This document shows positions 39,685 to 47,554 of a stretch of 64,000 bases of DNA, piece by piece. The DNA is from Nocardioides kongjuensis (lineage in GTDB: Bacteria > Actinomycetota > Actinomycetes > Propionibacteriales > Nocardioidaceae), in NCBI RefSeq assembly GCF_013409625.1, contig NZ_JACCBF010000001.1:4963001-5027000 (forward strand), written 5' to 3'. How positions within the stretch are numbered: position 1 is the first letter of the stretch; every line of letters begins with the position of its first letter. The notes under the pieces are model-generated. The model saw nothing but the letters and a program-made list of their open reading frames with translations, searched no databases and was not told the DNA's origin. The position numbers were made by a program, and so were the translations under genes.

Positions 39685-41094
39685 ATGATCTCGGACCTCT
39701 CGGAAGCCACACCGGAGCAGCTGCTCCACGCGGCCGAGGAGAGCGTGCGTGACGCCCGTTTGCTCGAGGTTCGCAAGCTGGAGCTGCTGCTCGCCTGGGC
39801 CGACCTCCACTCCGGAGACCCGCAGGCCGAGCCCGACGCCGTGCCCGTGAAGTTCGGCGGCCCCAGGCTGATCACCCTCGGTGGGGACGGGACGCCGGAG
39901 ATCCAGGACCTGGCGCTGGTCGAGATCGCGATCGCCCGCCACGAGGGCGTGCTGACCACCCGCAACGCCCTGGCCGACGCGTTCGACCTGCGCCACCGCC
40001 TCCCGAAGGTCTGGGCCGGCGTCCGTGCCGGGCGGTGCGAGGTGTGGGTGGCCCGCAAGGTCGCCCGCTGGTCCCGCAAGCTCGACCGCCACCAGGCTCG
40101 TCTCGTCGACGACGCGGTCGCCGCCGCGTTGGACGAGGCACCCGCACGGATCCTCACGATCGCCGAAGCCAAGATCATCGAGGCCGACCCGGCCGCCCAC
40201 GCGAAGCGGATCAGCGACAACCGCAGGGGCAAGGGTGTCTGGTACCCCCAACCCCGCCCCGGCTCCCAGGTCGACGACCTCGACAACACCGCCGGCATCG
40301 GTGTCGTGTTCGCCCGCATCGACGAGGCCGACGCGGTCGCCCACGCCCGTACGGTCGAGGACCTCGCCACCGCCCTCGCTGAGCAGGCAGCACCGCCCGC
40401 CGACGGCGAAGCGCCCCTGGGGATGGACCACTGGCGCGCCGAGGCCTTCGCGATGCTGGCCGACCCCGCCGCCGTCCTCGCGTTCCTCCACGGAACCGAC
40501 GATGAAGACGCGGAGCCTGAACCCAGCAACACCGCGCCTGCCCCGGCTGCGGAGATCGTCGTCCACCTCGCCCAACAGGCCGACGGCACCCTCGGCCCCC
40601 TGGCCCGCGTCGAAGGCCTCGGCCCCCGCCTTCTCGACCAGGTCCGCGACCTGCTCCGCCGCCACACCACCATCACCCTCACCCCGGTCATCGACCTCCA
40701 CACCGGAAGGTCCGTCAACGGCTACGAGCACCCCACCGACGTCAAACACCGCACCGAGCTCCGCACCACCGGAGACGTCTTCCCCCACGCCACCGGCCTC
40801 TTCACCCAGCACGGCCGGGCACCCGACCACGACCACACCACCCCGTATGACAAGAACGGTCCCCCCGGCCAGACCGGCGACCACAACGACACCCCGTTGT
40901 CGCGACACCACCACCGAGCCAAGACCCACCTCGGCTACACCGTCCTGCAGCTCGGACCCGACCGCTGGGTCTGGGGCACACCCCACGGCCTCTACCGCCT
41001 CGTCACCGGCAGCGGCACGACCACCATCACCCGAGCCGAGTACCACCTGCTCGAGGAACAGGCGATCGTCCTCGCAGGCGACTACGCCGCCTGA
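39685..41094 (+). CDS. DUF222 and HNH endonuclease domain protein (13E12-type)
   Basis: A 469-residue protein. The N-terminal two thirds are the DUF222 domain (LLAWADLHSGDP..., RHEGVLTTRNALADAFDLRHRLPKVWAGVRAGRCEVWVARKVA...), and the C-terminus holds an HNH-like nuclease site (PDHDHTTPYDK...DTPLSRHHHRAKTH). Genes of this family are present in many copies in Nocardioides and related genomes; their role is not settled. ATG 39685 is chosen because a LexA box plus -10 ends six bases before it. The frame is open further upstream, but that part precedes the promoter. Expression is probably induced by DNA damage. Confidence 0.85.
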   Translation: MISDLSEATPEQLLHAAEESVRDARLLEVRKLELLLAWADLHSGDPQAEPDAVPVKFGGPRLITLGGDGTPEIQDLALVEIAIARHEGVLTTRNALADAFDLRHRLPKVWAGVRAGRCEVWVARKVARWSRKLDRHQARLVDDAVAAALDEAPARILTIAEAKIIEADPAAHAKRISDNRRGKGVWYPQPRPGSQVDDLDNTAGIGVVFARIDEADAVAHARTVEDLATALAEQAAPPADGEAPLGMDHWRAEAFAMLADPAAVLAFLHGTDDEDAEPEPSNTAPAPAAEIVVHLAQQADGTLGPLARVEGLGPRLLDQVRDLLRRHTTITLTPVIDLHTGRSVNGYEHPTDVKHRTELRTTGDVFPHATGLFTQHGRAPDHDHTTPYDKNGPPGQTGDHNDTPLSRHHHRAKTHLGYTVLQLGPDRWVWGTPHGLYRLVTGSGTTTITRAEYHLLEEQAIVLAGDYAA

Positions 41095-41170
41095 CGCGAC
41101 GAGGTCCCGCAGCCCGTCGCTGCTGGTCTAGACCAATCCGGAGGATTTCAGCGACCTGTGGGCTCGCAGA

Positions 41171-41403
41171 GTTAAATCTCCGGCCGGGCCGGCGTCATGG
41201 CGAGACCTTGCGGCCGGTGTGCCGTTGATCGATCGTCCGGCCACCGCGCTGCTCGGGACGTGGCGATGACCGACGGGGAGTTCGGGACGCGGGTTCGCGG
41301 TGGGGCGCGGACGGGGGACCGACGCTTCCCGGCGCTGTCCGATCCAGTTTCCATGATCGCGGTCGTGGGCCCCCTTCGCTCCGGCCGTCGGGGAGTCCTG
41401 TCC
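41171..41403 (+). promoter_or_regulatory. Leader A: long structured 5' leader of the sortase-fusion gene
   Basis: The gap 41095-41403 holds no supported gene. From GTTAAATCTC (41171) to the start codon it is clearly related to the leader at 45190-45460. Shared blocks: GTTAAATCTC; CTCGGGA...GACCG; a small stem CCGA (41270s)/TCGG (41281-41284 region); GGGTTCGCGGTGGGGCG...GGAC (41291-41312); a GGAC/GTCC pairing; and a final hairpin CCCCC (41370-41374), 15-nt loop, GGGG (41390-41393), then 10 nt to ATG 41404. The G-run is the ribosome site, so the hairpin could block translation. An in-frame ATG at 41353 is an alternative start. Confidence 0.6.
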
Positions 41404-44400
41404 ATGTCTCGATCCTCGCGCCGGTCCCGGCGCACCCTCACTGCCCTGGTCGCCACCGTCACTGTGGGCGCCTCTCTCTCCTTCGGTGCGGCAGCCCATG
41501 CCGACGGCAACATCGGAGGCGTTCCGTACGACGTCATGGTCGCCGACGGGAGCGGCAGCAAGCAGGTGACCACCGCCGAGGGCGCCGACGTGCGTTACGT
41601 CGGCGACTCCAGCGCCTACCAGGCACTCGGCTCGTCGGGCACCGGTGTGTTCGAGCCCTTCGTGCGCCTCGGGAAGGACGGCACCGAGGCCGGCTACAAC
41701 ACCGGCGGCACCAAGGAGTTCGACACCAAGGCGGGCACCTGGACCCACCCGATCAAGGTCAGCGAGATCCCGGTCGTCCAGCTGGGCGGCCAGCGGTACT
41801 GGGAGCTGTGGGCCGACATCAACGAGACCAACAGCACCTCGAGAATCGACCTGACCGACCTCGAGGTCTGGTTCGCCGCCAACCCGGACCTCACGGACTA
41901 CCCGTTCAACACGAACGCCTCCAACACGGCGACCAAGGTCTACGACTTCTCCGGCGACATCCAGATCAACGACGTCAACAGCGGTTCCGGCCGCGCCGAC
42001 CTGCGCTACCTGGTTCCCACCGGCAACATCGCCATCCCGGCGAGCTGCAACTACGGCAACCCCGCCTGCACGACCCAGTTCGTGCTCTACAGCAAGTGGG
42101 GCAACGCGGACCCCACCTTCGCCTCGGACGGCGGCTTCGAGGAGTGGGACACCAAGGTCTACCCCTTCGTGAGCGTCACGAAGACCGCGACGACGTCGTA
42201 CACGCGCACCTTCGGCTGGGACATCACGAAGTCGGCCGACCCGACCAGTCTCGACCTCAACGACGGTGAGTCCGGCAGCACCGACTGGACCGTCGGTGTC
42301 ACCAAGGACGATGGCACCGACAGCGACTGGAAGGTCTCGGGGACGATCACGGTCGAGAACACCTCGAACCTCACGGCCGTGGTCACCGGCGTGACCGACA
42401 CGCTCTCGGCCAGCGGCGCCGTGACCCCCGACTGCGGCAGCGTCACGTTCCCGAAGACGCTGGCGCCCGACGAGTCCTTCGAGTGCACCTACAGCAAGGC
42501 GCTGACCAGCGGCGCGGACCAGACGAACACGGCGACGGCGACGATCTCCAGCGGCGTGGAGGCACTGGGTGACGTCGCGTACGACGCCACGGTGCCGGTG
42601 CACTTCGGCGCCCCGACCAAGCTCGTCAACGACACGATCCACGTCACCGACACCAACGGTGAGGCGTGGACCGCGGACAGCTCGGACTCGTGGACCTACC
42701 CGGAGTCCTTCACCTGCGGCGAGGACGCCGGAGAGCACGAGAACACGGCGACGATCACCGAGACCGGCCAGTCGGCCGACGCCACGGTCGTCGTCACCTG
42801 TCACCACACGCCCTCGGGCACCAAGACGGCCACGCCGACCCACGTCGAGAAGGTCACCTGGGACATCAGCAAGGTGATCGACGACGGCACCCCGGGCGGC
42901 ACGCACAGCGTCGACAAGGACATCACGGAACCCGACACGGAGACCTACCACGTGGTCGCCACCAAGACCGTGTCCGAGGAGGCCTTCGGCCTGCAGGGCT
43001 CGCTGACCGTGTCGAACCCCAACCCCGACGCCGTGGACGTCACCCTTGCCGACACGGGACTGACCCCCGCCGTCGCCGGCAGCAGCTGCACACTCGAGGA
43101 CACCACCGTGACGGTGCCGGGCGGCACGCAGGTCCAGCCGGGCACGATCGAGGTCGACTACAGCTGTTCGTTCCCGACCGCCCAGCCGGTGGTCGGTACG
43201 ACCTACCAGAACCACGCGACGATCACCGACCCGCACCTGCAGCAGCCGATCGGCGTCACCTCCGGTGACATCGTGTTCCCCGCGGCGACCCTGCTCCCGG
43301 GCAGTGACCCGCAGACCGTGACCGTCACCGACGACAACGCGCCCGACGGTGCGGGCTTCCCGGCGACCATCTCCGAGACGACGACCTTCCCGGCCTACCC
43401 GGTCGAGTACCCCGTGCCGAACGGCTGCGTGGACCACCCGAACACCGCGGCGATCACCGCTGCGGGCGTCGAGGACTCCACCAACGTGCACCTGTGCGGC
43501 CCGGCGGATGCGCCGACCGCCACCAAGACGGCCGAGTCGAGCCACTCCGAGCTCGTGACGTGGACCATCGACAAGACCGTCGAGCAGAACGGCGGCGAGC
43601 AGGTCCACGACCTCGACCTCGGCACGGTCGACGGTGCACAGACGGTCAACTACCACATCACCGCCACGAAGGAGGTCTCGAACGAGGTCTTCGGCCTGCA
43701 GGGCACGGTCACGCTGAGCAACACCAACCCGTACCCGATCGACGTGTCCGAGCTGACCGACACCGGCCTGACCCCGGCGCTCGCCGGCAGCCAGTGCACG
43801 CTGGAGGCCGACGAGGGCACCATCCCGAAGGCCGTGGGGGAGACCGCCGGAACGCTGTCGGTCCCCTACGCGTGCACCTTCGAGGGCGCGAAGCCGGAGC
43901 TCGGGACGACGTACACCAACCACGTGACGTTCACCTACGCCGACCCCAACCTCGACCTGACCCCGACCATCGAGGTCGTCAAGGGCGGCATCGAGTTCCC
44001 GGAGGCCAGCCTCCAGGAGGGCAGCGACCAGCAGACGGTGACCGTGGACGACCCGAAGGCGCCCGAGTCCGCGGGCTTCCCGCAGGAGATCTCGGAGACG
44101 ACGGTGTTCCCGTCCTTCCCGATGACGTACGCCGACCACGGCACCGTCAACGAGGACAACACCGCCTTGTTCACCGAGGGAGCGACCGGCTCGTCGACCG
44201 CCACGGTGACCTACACCATCCCCGAGAAGGCGCCGATCGAGGTCCCGAAGGTCACCTGCACCACCGGTGCCTCGACGAGCGTGTCGCTGCCGGTCTCGCT
44301 CGACGGCTCGACGGGCGCCAAGTCGGTGCAGCACGTCGTCCAGCTCAGCGGTCTCCCCGCCGGCACCACGACCACGGTGACGGCGGTGCTCTACGGCCCG

Positions 44401-45105
44401 TCGGCCACGGCGGCCGTTCGCGGTGACACGGTGGTGGCGACGCAGACCTTCCAGGCCGGGAACGGGCAGACGTCCACCAGCCCGGTGAGCGTCGGCGAGC
44501 CGGGCTACTACACCTGGGTGATCTCGTTCCGTGACACCTCGGACGCGGTGCCGACCGACAAGGTGTGCGGCAACGTGCAGGCGTTCCTGGTGCACCGCGC
44601 CGACTACGCCCCGCTGGCCATCGGGACCGGCTTCTCCGGCCCCGTGCCCGGCGGGACCGATCGGGCAGCGGTGACCACGCTGCGGATCAAGGCGCTCGGC
44701 ATCAAGGCCCGGGTCGCCACGGCGACCGAGAAGGGTGGCCGGATGCAGGTGCCGGCGCCCGGACTGGTGGGCTGGCTCAACCGGTCGGCAGCAGTCGACG
44801 ACCTGATCGGCACGACCGTCATCGCCGGCCACGTGTCCGACCGGCACGACAAGCCGGGGGCGTTGTACAAGCTGCAGAAGGCCCGCAAGGGGCAGATCGT
44901 CAAGATCAACGGCCCGCACGGGGTCATGAAGTTCAAGATCGTCTCCGTGAAGGCCTACGCCCGCAGCAAGCCGTTGCCGAGTGGCATCTTCACCACGAAG
45001 GGCGAGCACCGCCTGGCGCTGGTGACGTGCACGGCCAAGGTGGTCTCGGGTGGGCGGTTCCACTACACGAAGAACCTCGTGGTGATCGCCCGGCCGATCG
45101 GCTGA
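41404..45105 (+). CDS. Giant secreted repeat protein with C-terminal class F sortase domain
   Basis: A 1,233-residue protein. Signal peptide at residues 1-33 (MSRSSRRSRRTLTALVATVTVGASL..., cleavage after AHA). An N-terminal beta-rich domain (about 34-260) is followed by three related Ig-like repeats, each opening with W(D/T)I(T/S/D)K and containing (L)(Q)G(S/T)(L/V)T(V/L)(S/E)N(P/T)NP-type strands and 'ADTGLTPA(V/L)AGS' (repeats 2 and 3). The last about 145 residues are a class F sortase: TLRIKALGIKARV, VIAGHV with His1143, and LALVTC with Cys1209. The usual Arg of the final strand (YRDN in many class F enzymes) reads YTKN, with an Arg four residues earlier (GGRFHYTKN). A sortase at the end of a long adhesin-like ectodomain is unusual; sortases are normally about 200 residues with an N-terminal anchor. 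A LPNTG protein follows. GGGG 10 nt upstream supports ATG 41404. Confidence 0.83.
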   Translation: MSRSSRRSRRTLTALVATVTVGASLSFGAAAHADGNIGGVPYDVMVADGSGSKQVTTAEGADVRYVGDSSAYQALGSSGTGVFEPFVRLGKDGTEAGYNTGGTKEFDTKAGTWTHPIKVSEIPVVQLGGQRYWELWADINETNSTSRIDLTDLEVWFAANPDLTDYPFNTNASNTATKVYDFSGDIQINDVNSGSGRADLRYLVPTGNIAIPASCNYGNPACTTQFVLYSKWGNADPTFASDGGFEEWDTKVYPFVSVTKTATTSYTRTFGWDITKSADPTSLDLNDGESGSTDWTVGVTKDDGTDSDWKVSGTITVENTSNLTAVVTGVTDTLSASGAVTPDCGSVTFPKTLAPDESFECTYSKALTSGADQTNTATATISSGVEALGDVAYDATVPVHFGAPTKLVNDTIHVTDTNGEAWTADSSDSWTYPESFTCGEDAGEHENTATITETGQSADATVVVTCHHTPSGTKTATPTHVEKVTWDISKVIDDGTPGGTHSVDKDITEPDTETYHVVATKTVSEEAFGLQGSLTVSNPNPDAVDVTLADTGLTPAVAGSSCTLEDTTVTVPGGTQVQPGTIEVDYSCSFPTAQPVVGTTYQNHATITDPHLQQPIGVTSGDIVFPAATLLPGSDPQTVTVTDDNAPDGAGFPATISETTTFPAYPVEYPVPNGCVDHPNTAAITAAGVEDSTNVHLCGPADAPTATKTAESSHSELVTWTIDKTVEQNGGEQVHDLDLGTVDGAQTVNYHITATKEVSNEVFGLQGTVTLSNTNPYPIDVSELTDTGLTPALAGSQCTLEADEGTIPKAVGETAGTLSVPYACTFEGAKPELGTTYTNHVTFTYADPNLDLTPTIEVVKGGIEFPEASLQEGSDQQTVTVDDPKAPESAGFPQEISETTVFPSFPMTYADHGTVNEDNTALFTEGATGSSTATVTYTIPEKAPIEVPKVTCTTGASTSVSLPVSLDGSTGAKSVQHVVQLSGLPAGTTTTVTAVLYGPSATAAVRGDTVVATQTFQAGNGQTSTSPVSVGEPGYYTWVISFRDTSDAVPTDKVCGNVQAFLVHRADYAPLAIGTGFSGPVPGGTDRAAVTTLRIKALGIKARVATATEKGGRMQVPAPGLVGWLNRSAAVDDLIGTTVIAGHVSDRHDKPGALYKLQKARKGQIVKINGPHGVMKFKIVSVKAYARSKPLPSGIFTTKGEHRLALVTCTAKVVSGGRFHYTKNLVVIARPIG

Positions 45106-45115
45106 CCCGTCGGCG

Positions 45116-45152
45116 GCGCCCGGGTCTCGTCCTTCGGGGCGGGCCCGGGCGT
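45116..45152 (+). terminator. UUCG-capped terminator hairpin
   Basis: GCGCCCGGG (45116-45124) pairs with CCCGGGCGT (45144-45152), with a second stem (CTCGTCC/GGGCGGG) above it and TTCG as loop. It starts 11 bp after the stop of the sortase-fusion gene, so the following LPNTG gene needs its own promoter. Confidence 0.75.
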
Positions 45153-45189
45153 CCGTCGCAGGATCCTGTGGTGCGGATCACCCGGGAAG

Positions 45190-45460
45190 GTTAAATCTCT
45201 CTCGGGACGGGCGGTTTTACCCGGAAATCCCGCGAGCGGGACTTTCGTCCTGCATAGGGTGCTTGTCTGGGTTCTGGTTGCCCCTTCCTTCTCGGGAGGC
45301 GCGGACGACCGGAGCGACGAGGGCCGGACCTGGGTTTCGCGGTGGGGCGTGGACATCGGGTCTCCGGCCGCTGCCGTGCGTCCTCGGACCGCCCATGTCC
45401 TCACCTTTGCAATGGTCGCGACGGCCCCCCTCGTTGCGACGCAATGGGGGTAACCCGCAG
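45190..45460 (+). promoter_or_regulatory. Leader B: long structured 5' leader of the LPNTG protein gene
   Basis: Related to leader A along most of its length. Shared blocks: GTTAAATCTC (45190-45199); CTCGGGA...GACCG (45291 on); a stem CCGG/CCGG that replaces CCGA/TCGG of leader A; GGGTTTCGCGGTGGGGCG...GGAC (45332-45354); GGAC pairing with GTCC at 45380; and the final hairpin CCCCCC (45425-45430), 15-nt loop, GGGGG (45446-45450), then 10 nt to ATG 45461. Loop length and spacing to the start are identical to leader A. A 13-codon open frame (ATG 45412 to TAA 45453) ends 7 bp before the main start and could be a regulatory upstream peptide. Confidence 0.62.
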
Positions 45461-47467
45461 ATGACCAGTTCCTTGCGCCCGTTCCGGCGCGGCGGCGATC
45501 CGTCGAGGGCCGTGGCCCGTCGACGACGCCACAAGATCGCACTCCTGCTGCCGGCGGTCGTGGTGGTGAGCACTGTCCTCAGTGGTCCCGCCTACGCCGA
45601 CGACGTGGACGACCCGGCACCCGCGTCGCCGGACACGTCGCAGTCCACGCCGACGCCCGACCCGGCGCCGAGCGCCGAACCGAAGCCCGAGCCCAAGCCG
45701 GAGCCCGCTCCGGACCCCAAGCCGGACCCGGCCCCGGGGCCGAGCAACGACCCGGCGCCCGCTGACCAGCCGTCGGCCTCCGACGAAGGCAAGTCCGGTG
45801 CGGGCAAGAAGGACGAGGGCAAGCAGCTCGCCGACGGGGCCCCGCAGGGCGACGAGGCCGCTCCGGCGCCCGCGGCCGTCACGCTGAGCCCCTCCGCCGG
45901 CACGGTCTTCTCGGCTGCCGCCGAGGAGAAGGCCGCGGCCAAGGAGGACGACGACAGCGACAACACCAAGATGGTGGTGATCTGCAAGTACGTCAGCACG
46001 CCGGGCGGCTTCTCCCACCACGTGATCGTGAACTCGGTGAACTCGCTGAAGGGCTGGGACGGCAAGTTCCCGTCGACCACCTTCGCCGACGCCCAGAACT
46101 CGATCGTGGTGCGCTACCTGAAGAACAACGAGATCCCCGGCCAGGTGCCGGACTCGGTCTGCCCGATCATGCTCAAGCGTCCCGTGCCGACGGTCGTCAA
46201 CCCCTGTGGCCCGGACAACGCGGTCTGGGGCGAGCTGACCGGGACCGGGTTCACCGTCACCCGCAACCCCGACGGCAGCCTGGTCGTGACGGCGAACGCC
46301 GGCTACTGGTTCGCGCCGCTGTCGGTGCCGCCGACGACCGAGCTGGTCTTCCCCGCACCCGACGACCCGGACCCCGAGGACCAGGACTGCACCGGTACCG
46401 CGGCGGTCGTGCCGCCGGACCCGCAGCCGGTCGACGAGTGCGGCACCGGTATCGTGCAGTGGGCCGACCCGCCGAACAGCCCCGACTACACCTGGGTGCG
46501 CAACGACGACGGCAGCGTCACCTTCACGCCGGTCCCGCCGGCCGTGTTCCCCGGCGGTGTCGAGTCGATCTCCTGGCCGGTGCCCACCGCGCACCAGGAG
46601 GCCTGCCCGAAGAAGGTCGTGGTGTGCAAGTACGTCAGCACCCCGGCCGGCTTCGAGCACCACATCGTCATCGTCAGCGTGAACGCGGTCGACCCGTCGG
46701 GCAGCGGCAAGACCTGGGACGAGGTCACCGACGCCGACTTCCCGTTCCCCTTCGAGGACGCCCAGGACTCGATCGCGATCGCCTTCGCCGACAAGGGGGA
46801 CCAGTCCCACGACTTCACCCCCGAGGACTGCGGGACGAAGATCGACCCGCCGGTGGTGCCGCAGGTCGACCCGTGCAACCCGGCGGGCGTGACCAGCAAC
46901 ATCCACTTCGGTGCCATCCCCGATGGCGCCTGGACCGCGGACACCTCGGTGGCCGGCAAGATCACCTTCACGGCGACGGGCACCAACTACTTCAGCACCA
47001 CCGGTGAGGGCGACGACAAGGTCTTCGTGAAGACGTACGTCGTCAACCTCGGTGCCGACAGTGGCGAGAAGTGCCTGATCGCTCCCGCGATCGCGCCGAA
47101 CGACCCGTGCAACCCGGCCGGTGTCACCAGCAACGCGACCTGGGTCCTGCCGGCCGAGACCGCGGACTACTCGGTCTCGGTGGTCAACGGCGTGATCAAG
47201 CTGATCGGCAAGCTCGGCAAGGTCTTCGAGAGTGGCGACTCGACGTACACCTACAACCTGGCGGCCACTCCGGTCGACTCGGGCGTGGTGTGCGAGGTCG
47301 GTGGCGTCGAGGAGACCAGCCACCCGCCGAAGGACGCGGTCGACAGCGAGCAGGCTGCGACCGGGCTGCCGAACACCGGTGGTCCCGCGGGCTGGCTGAT
47401 GCCGCTGGGCGTGGGCCTGGTGCTGGCCGGTGCCGGCCTGGTGCTGGCGCGACGCAAGACGGTCTGA
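45461..47467 (+). CDS. LPNTG-anchored cell-wall surface protein
   Basis: A 668-residue exported protein. The N-terminal signal peptide has a long basic region (RRGGDPSRAVARRRRHK), a hydrophobic core and cleavage after AYA (about 46). A Pro/Asp/Glu/Lys-rich linker (about 50-105) comes next. Two paralogous modules start with VVICKYVSTPGGFSHH and VVVCKYVSTPAGFEHH, and DPCNPAGVTSN occurs twice in the C-terminal part. The sorting signal is LPNTG at 636-640, a hydrophobic helix and RRKTV. Such proteins are cut between T and G by a sortase and linked to the cell wall. The gene directly upstream encodes a sortase-domain protein with a related leader, so they probably act together. The function of the CKYVSTPxGxxHH module is unknown to me. 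Confidence 0.86.
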   Translation: MTSSLRPFRRGGDPSRAVARRRRHKIALLLPAVVVVSTVLSGPAYADDVDDPAPASPDTSQSTPTPDPAPSAEPKPEPKPEPAPDPKPDPAPGPSNDPAPADQPSASDEGKSGAGKKDEGKQLADGAPQGDEAAPAPAAVTLSPSAGTVFSAAAEEKAAAKEDDDSDNTKMVVICKYVSTPGGFSHHVIVNSVNSLKGWDGKFPSTTFADAQNSIVVRYLKNNEIPGQVPDSVCPIMLKRPVPTVVNPCGPDNAVWGELTGTGFTVTRNPDGSLVVTANAGYWFAPLSVPPTTELVFPAPDDPDPEDQDCTGTAAVVPPDPQPVDECGTGIVQWADPPNSPDYTWVRNDDGSVTFTPVPPAVFPGGVESISWPVPTAHQEACPKKVVVCKYVSTPAGFEHHIVIVSVNAVDPSGSGKTWDEVTDADFPFPFEDAQDSIAIAFADKGDQSHDFTPEDCGTKIDPPVVPQVDPCNPAGVTSNIHFGAIPDGAWTADTSVAGKITFTATGTNYFSTTGEGDDKVFVKTYVVNLGADSGEKCLIAPAIAPNDPCNPAGVTSNATWVLPAETADYSVSVVNGVIKLIGKLGKVFESGDSTYTYNLAATPVDSGVVCEVGGVEETSHPPKDAVDSEQAATGLPNTGGPAGWLMPLGVGLVLAGAGLVLARRKTV

Positions 47468-47495
47468 GCCCTGAGCGGCTGATCGCCTGACCGCA

Positions 47496-47532
47496 CGGAG
47501 CCCGTGTCGAGGACACCTCGGCACGGGCTCCG
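47496..47532. terminator. Strong terminator hairpin
   Basis: CGGAGCCCGTG (47496-47506) pairs perfectly with CACGGGCTCCG (47522-47532), with four further partly paired bases inside. It follows the LPNTG gene stop by 28 bp and separates it from the convergent alcohol dehydrogenase-like gene, serving both directions. Confidence 0.75.
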
Positions 47533-47554
47533 CGCATTCCCGGTCCGGCCGGCC

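Noticed and set aside
41128-45063. A 1,311-codon open frame on the minus strand opposite the sortase-fusion gene
   Set aside because: It is a low-complexity, Arg/Val/Gly-rich antisense frame created by codon bias. The plus strand has a signal peptide, repeats and a sortase active site.
41171-45460. Assigning the shared leaders to a known riboswitch (c-di-GMP, c-di-AMP, cobalamin)
   Set aside because: The conserved cores I know for these classes are absent, so I leave it as an unnamed element.
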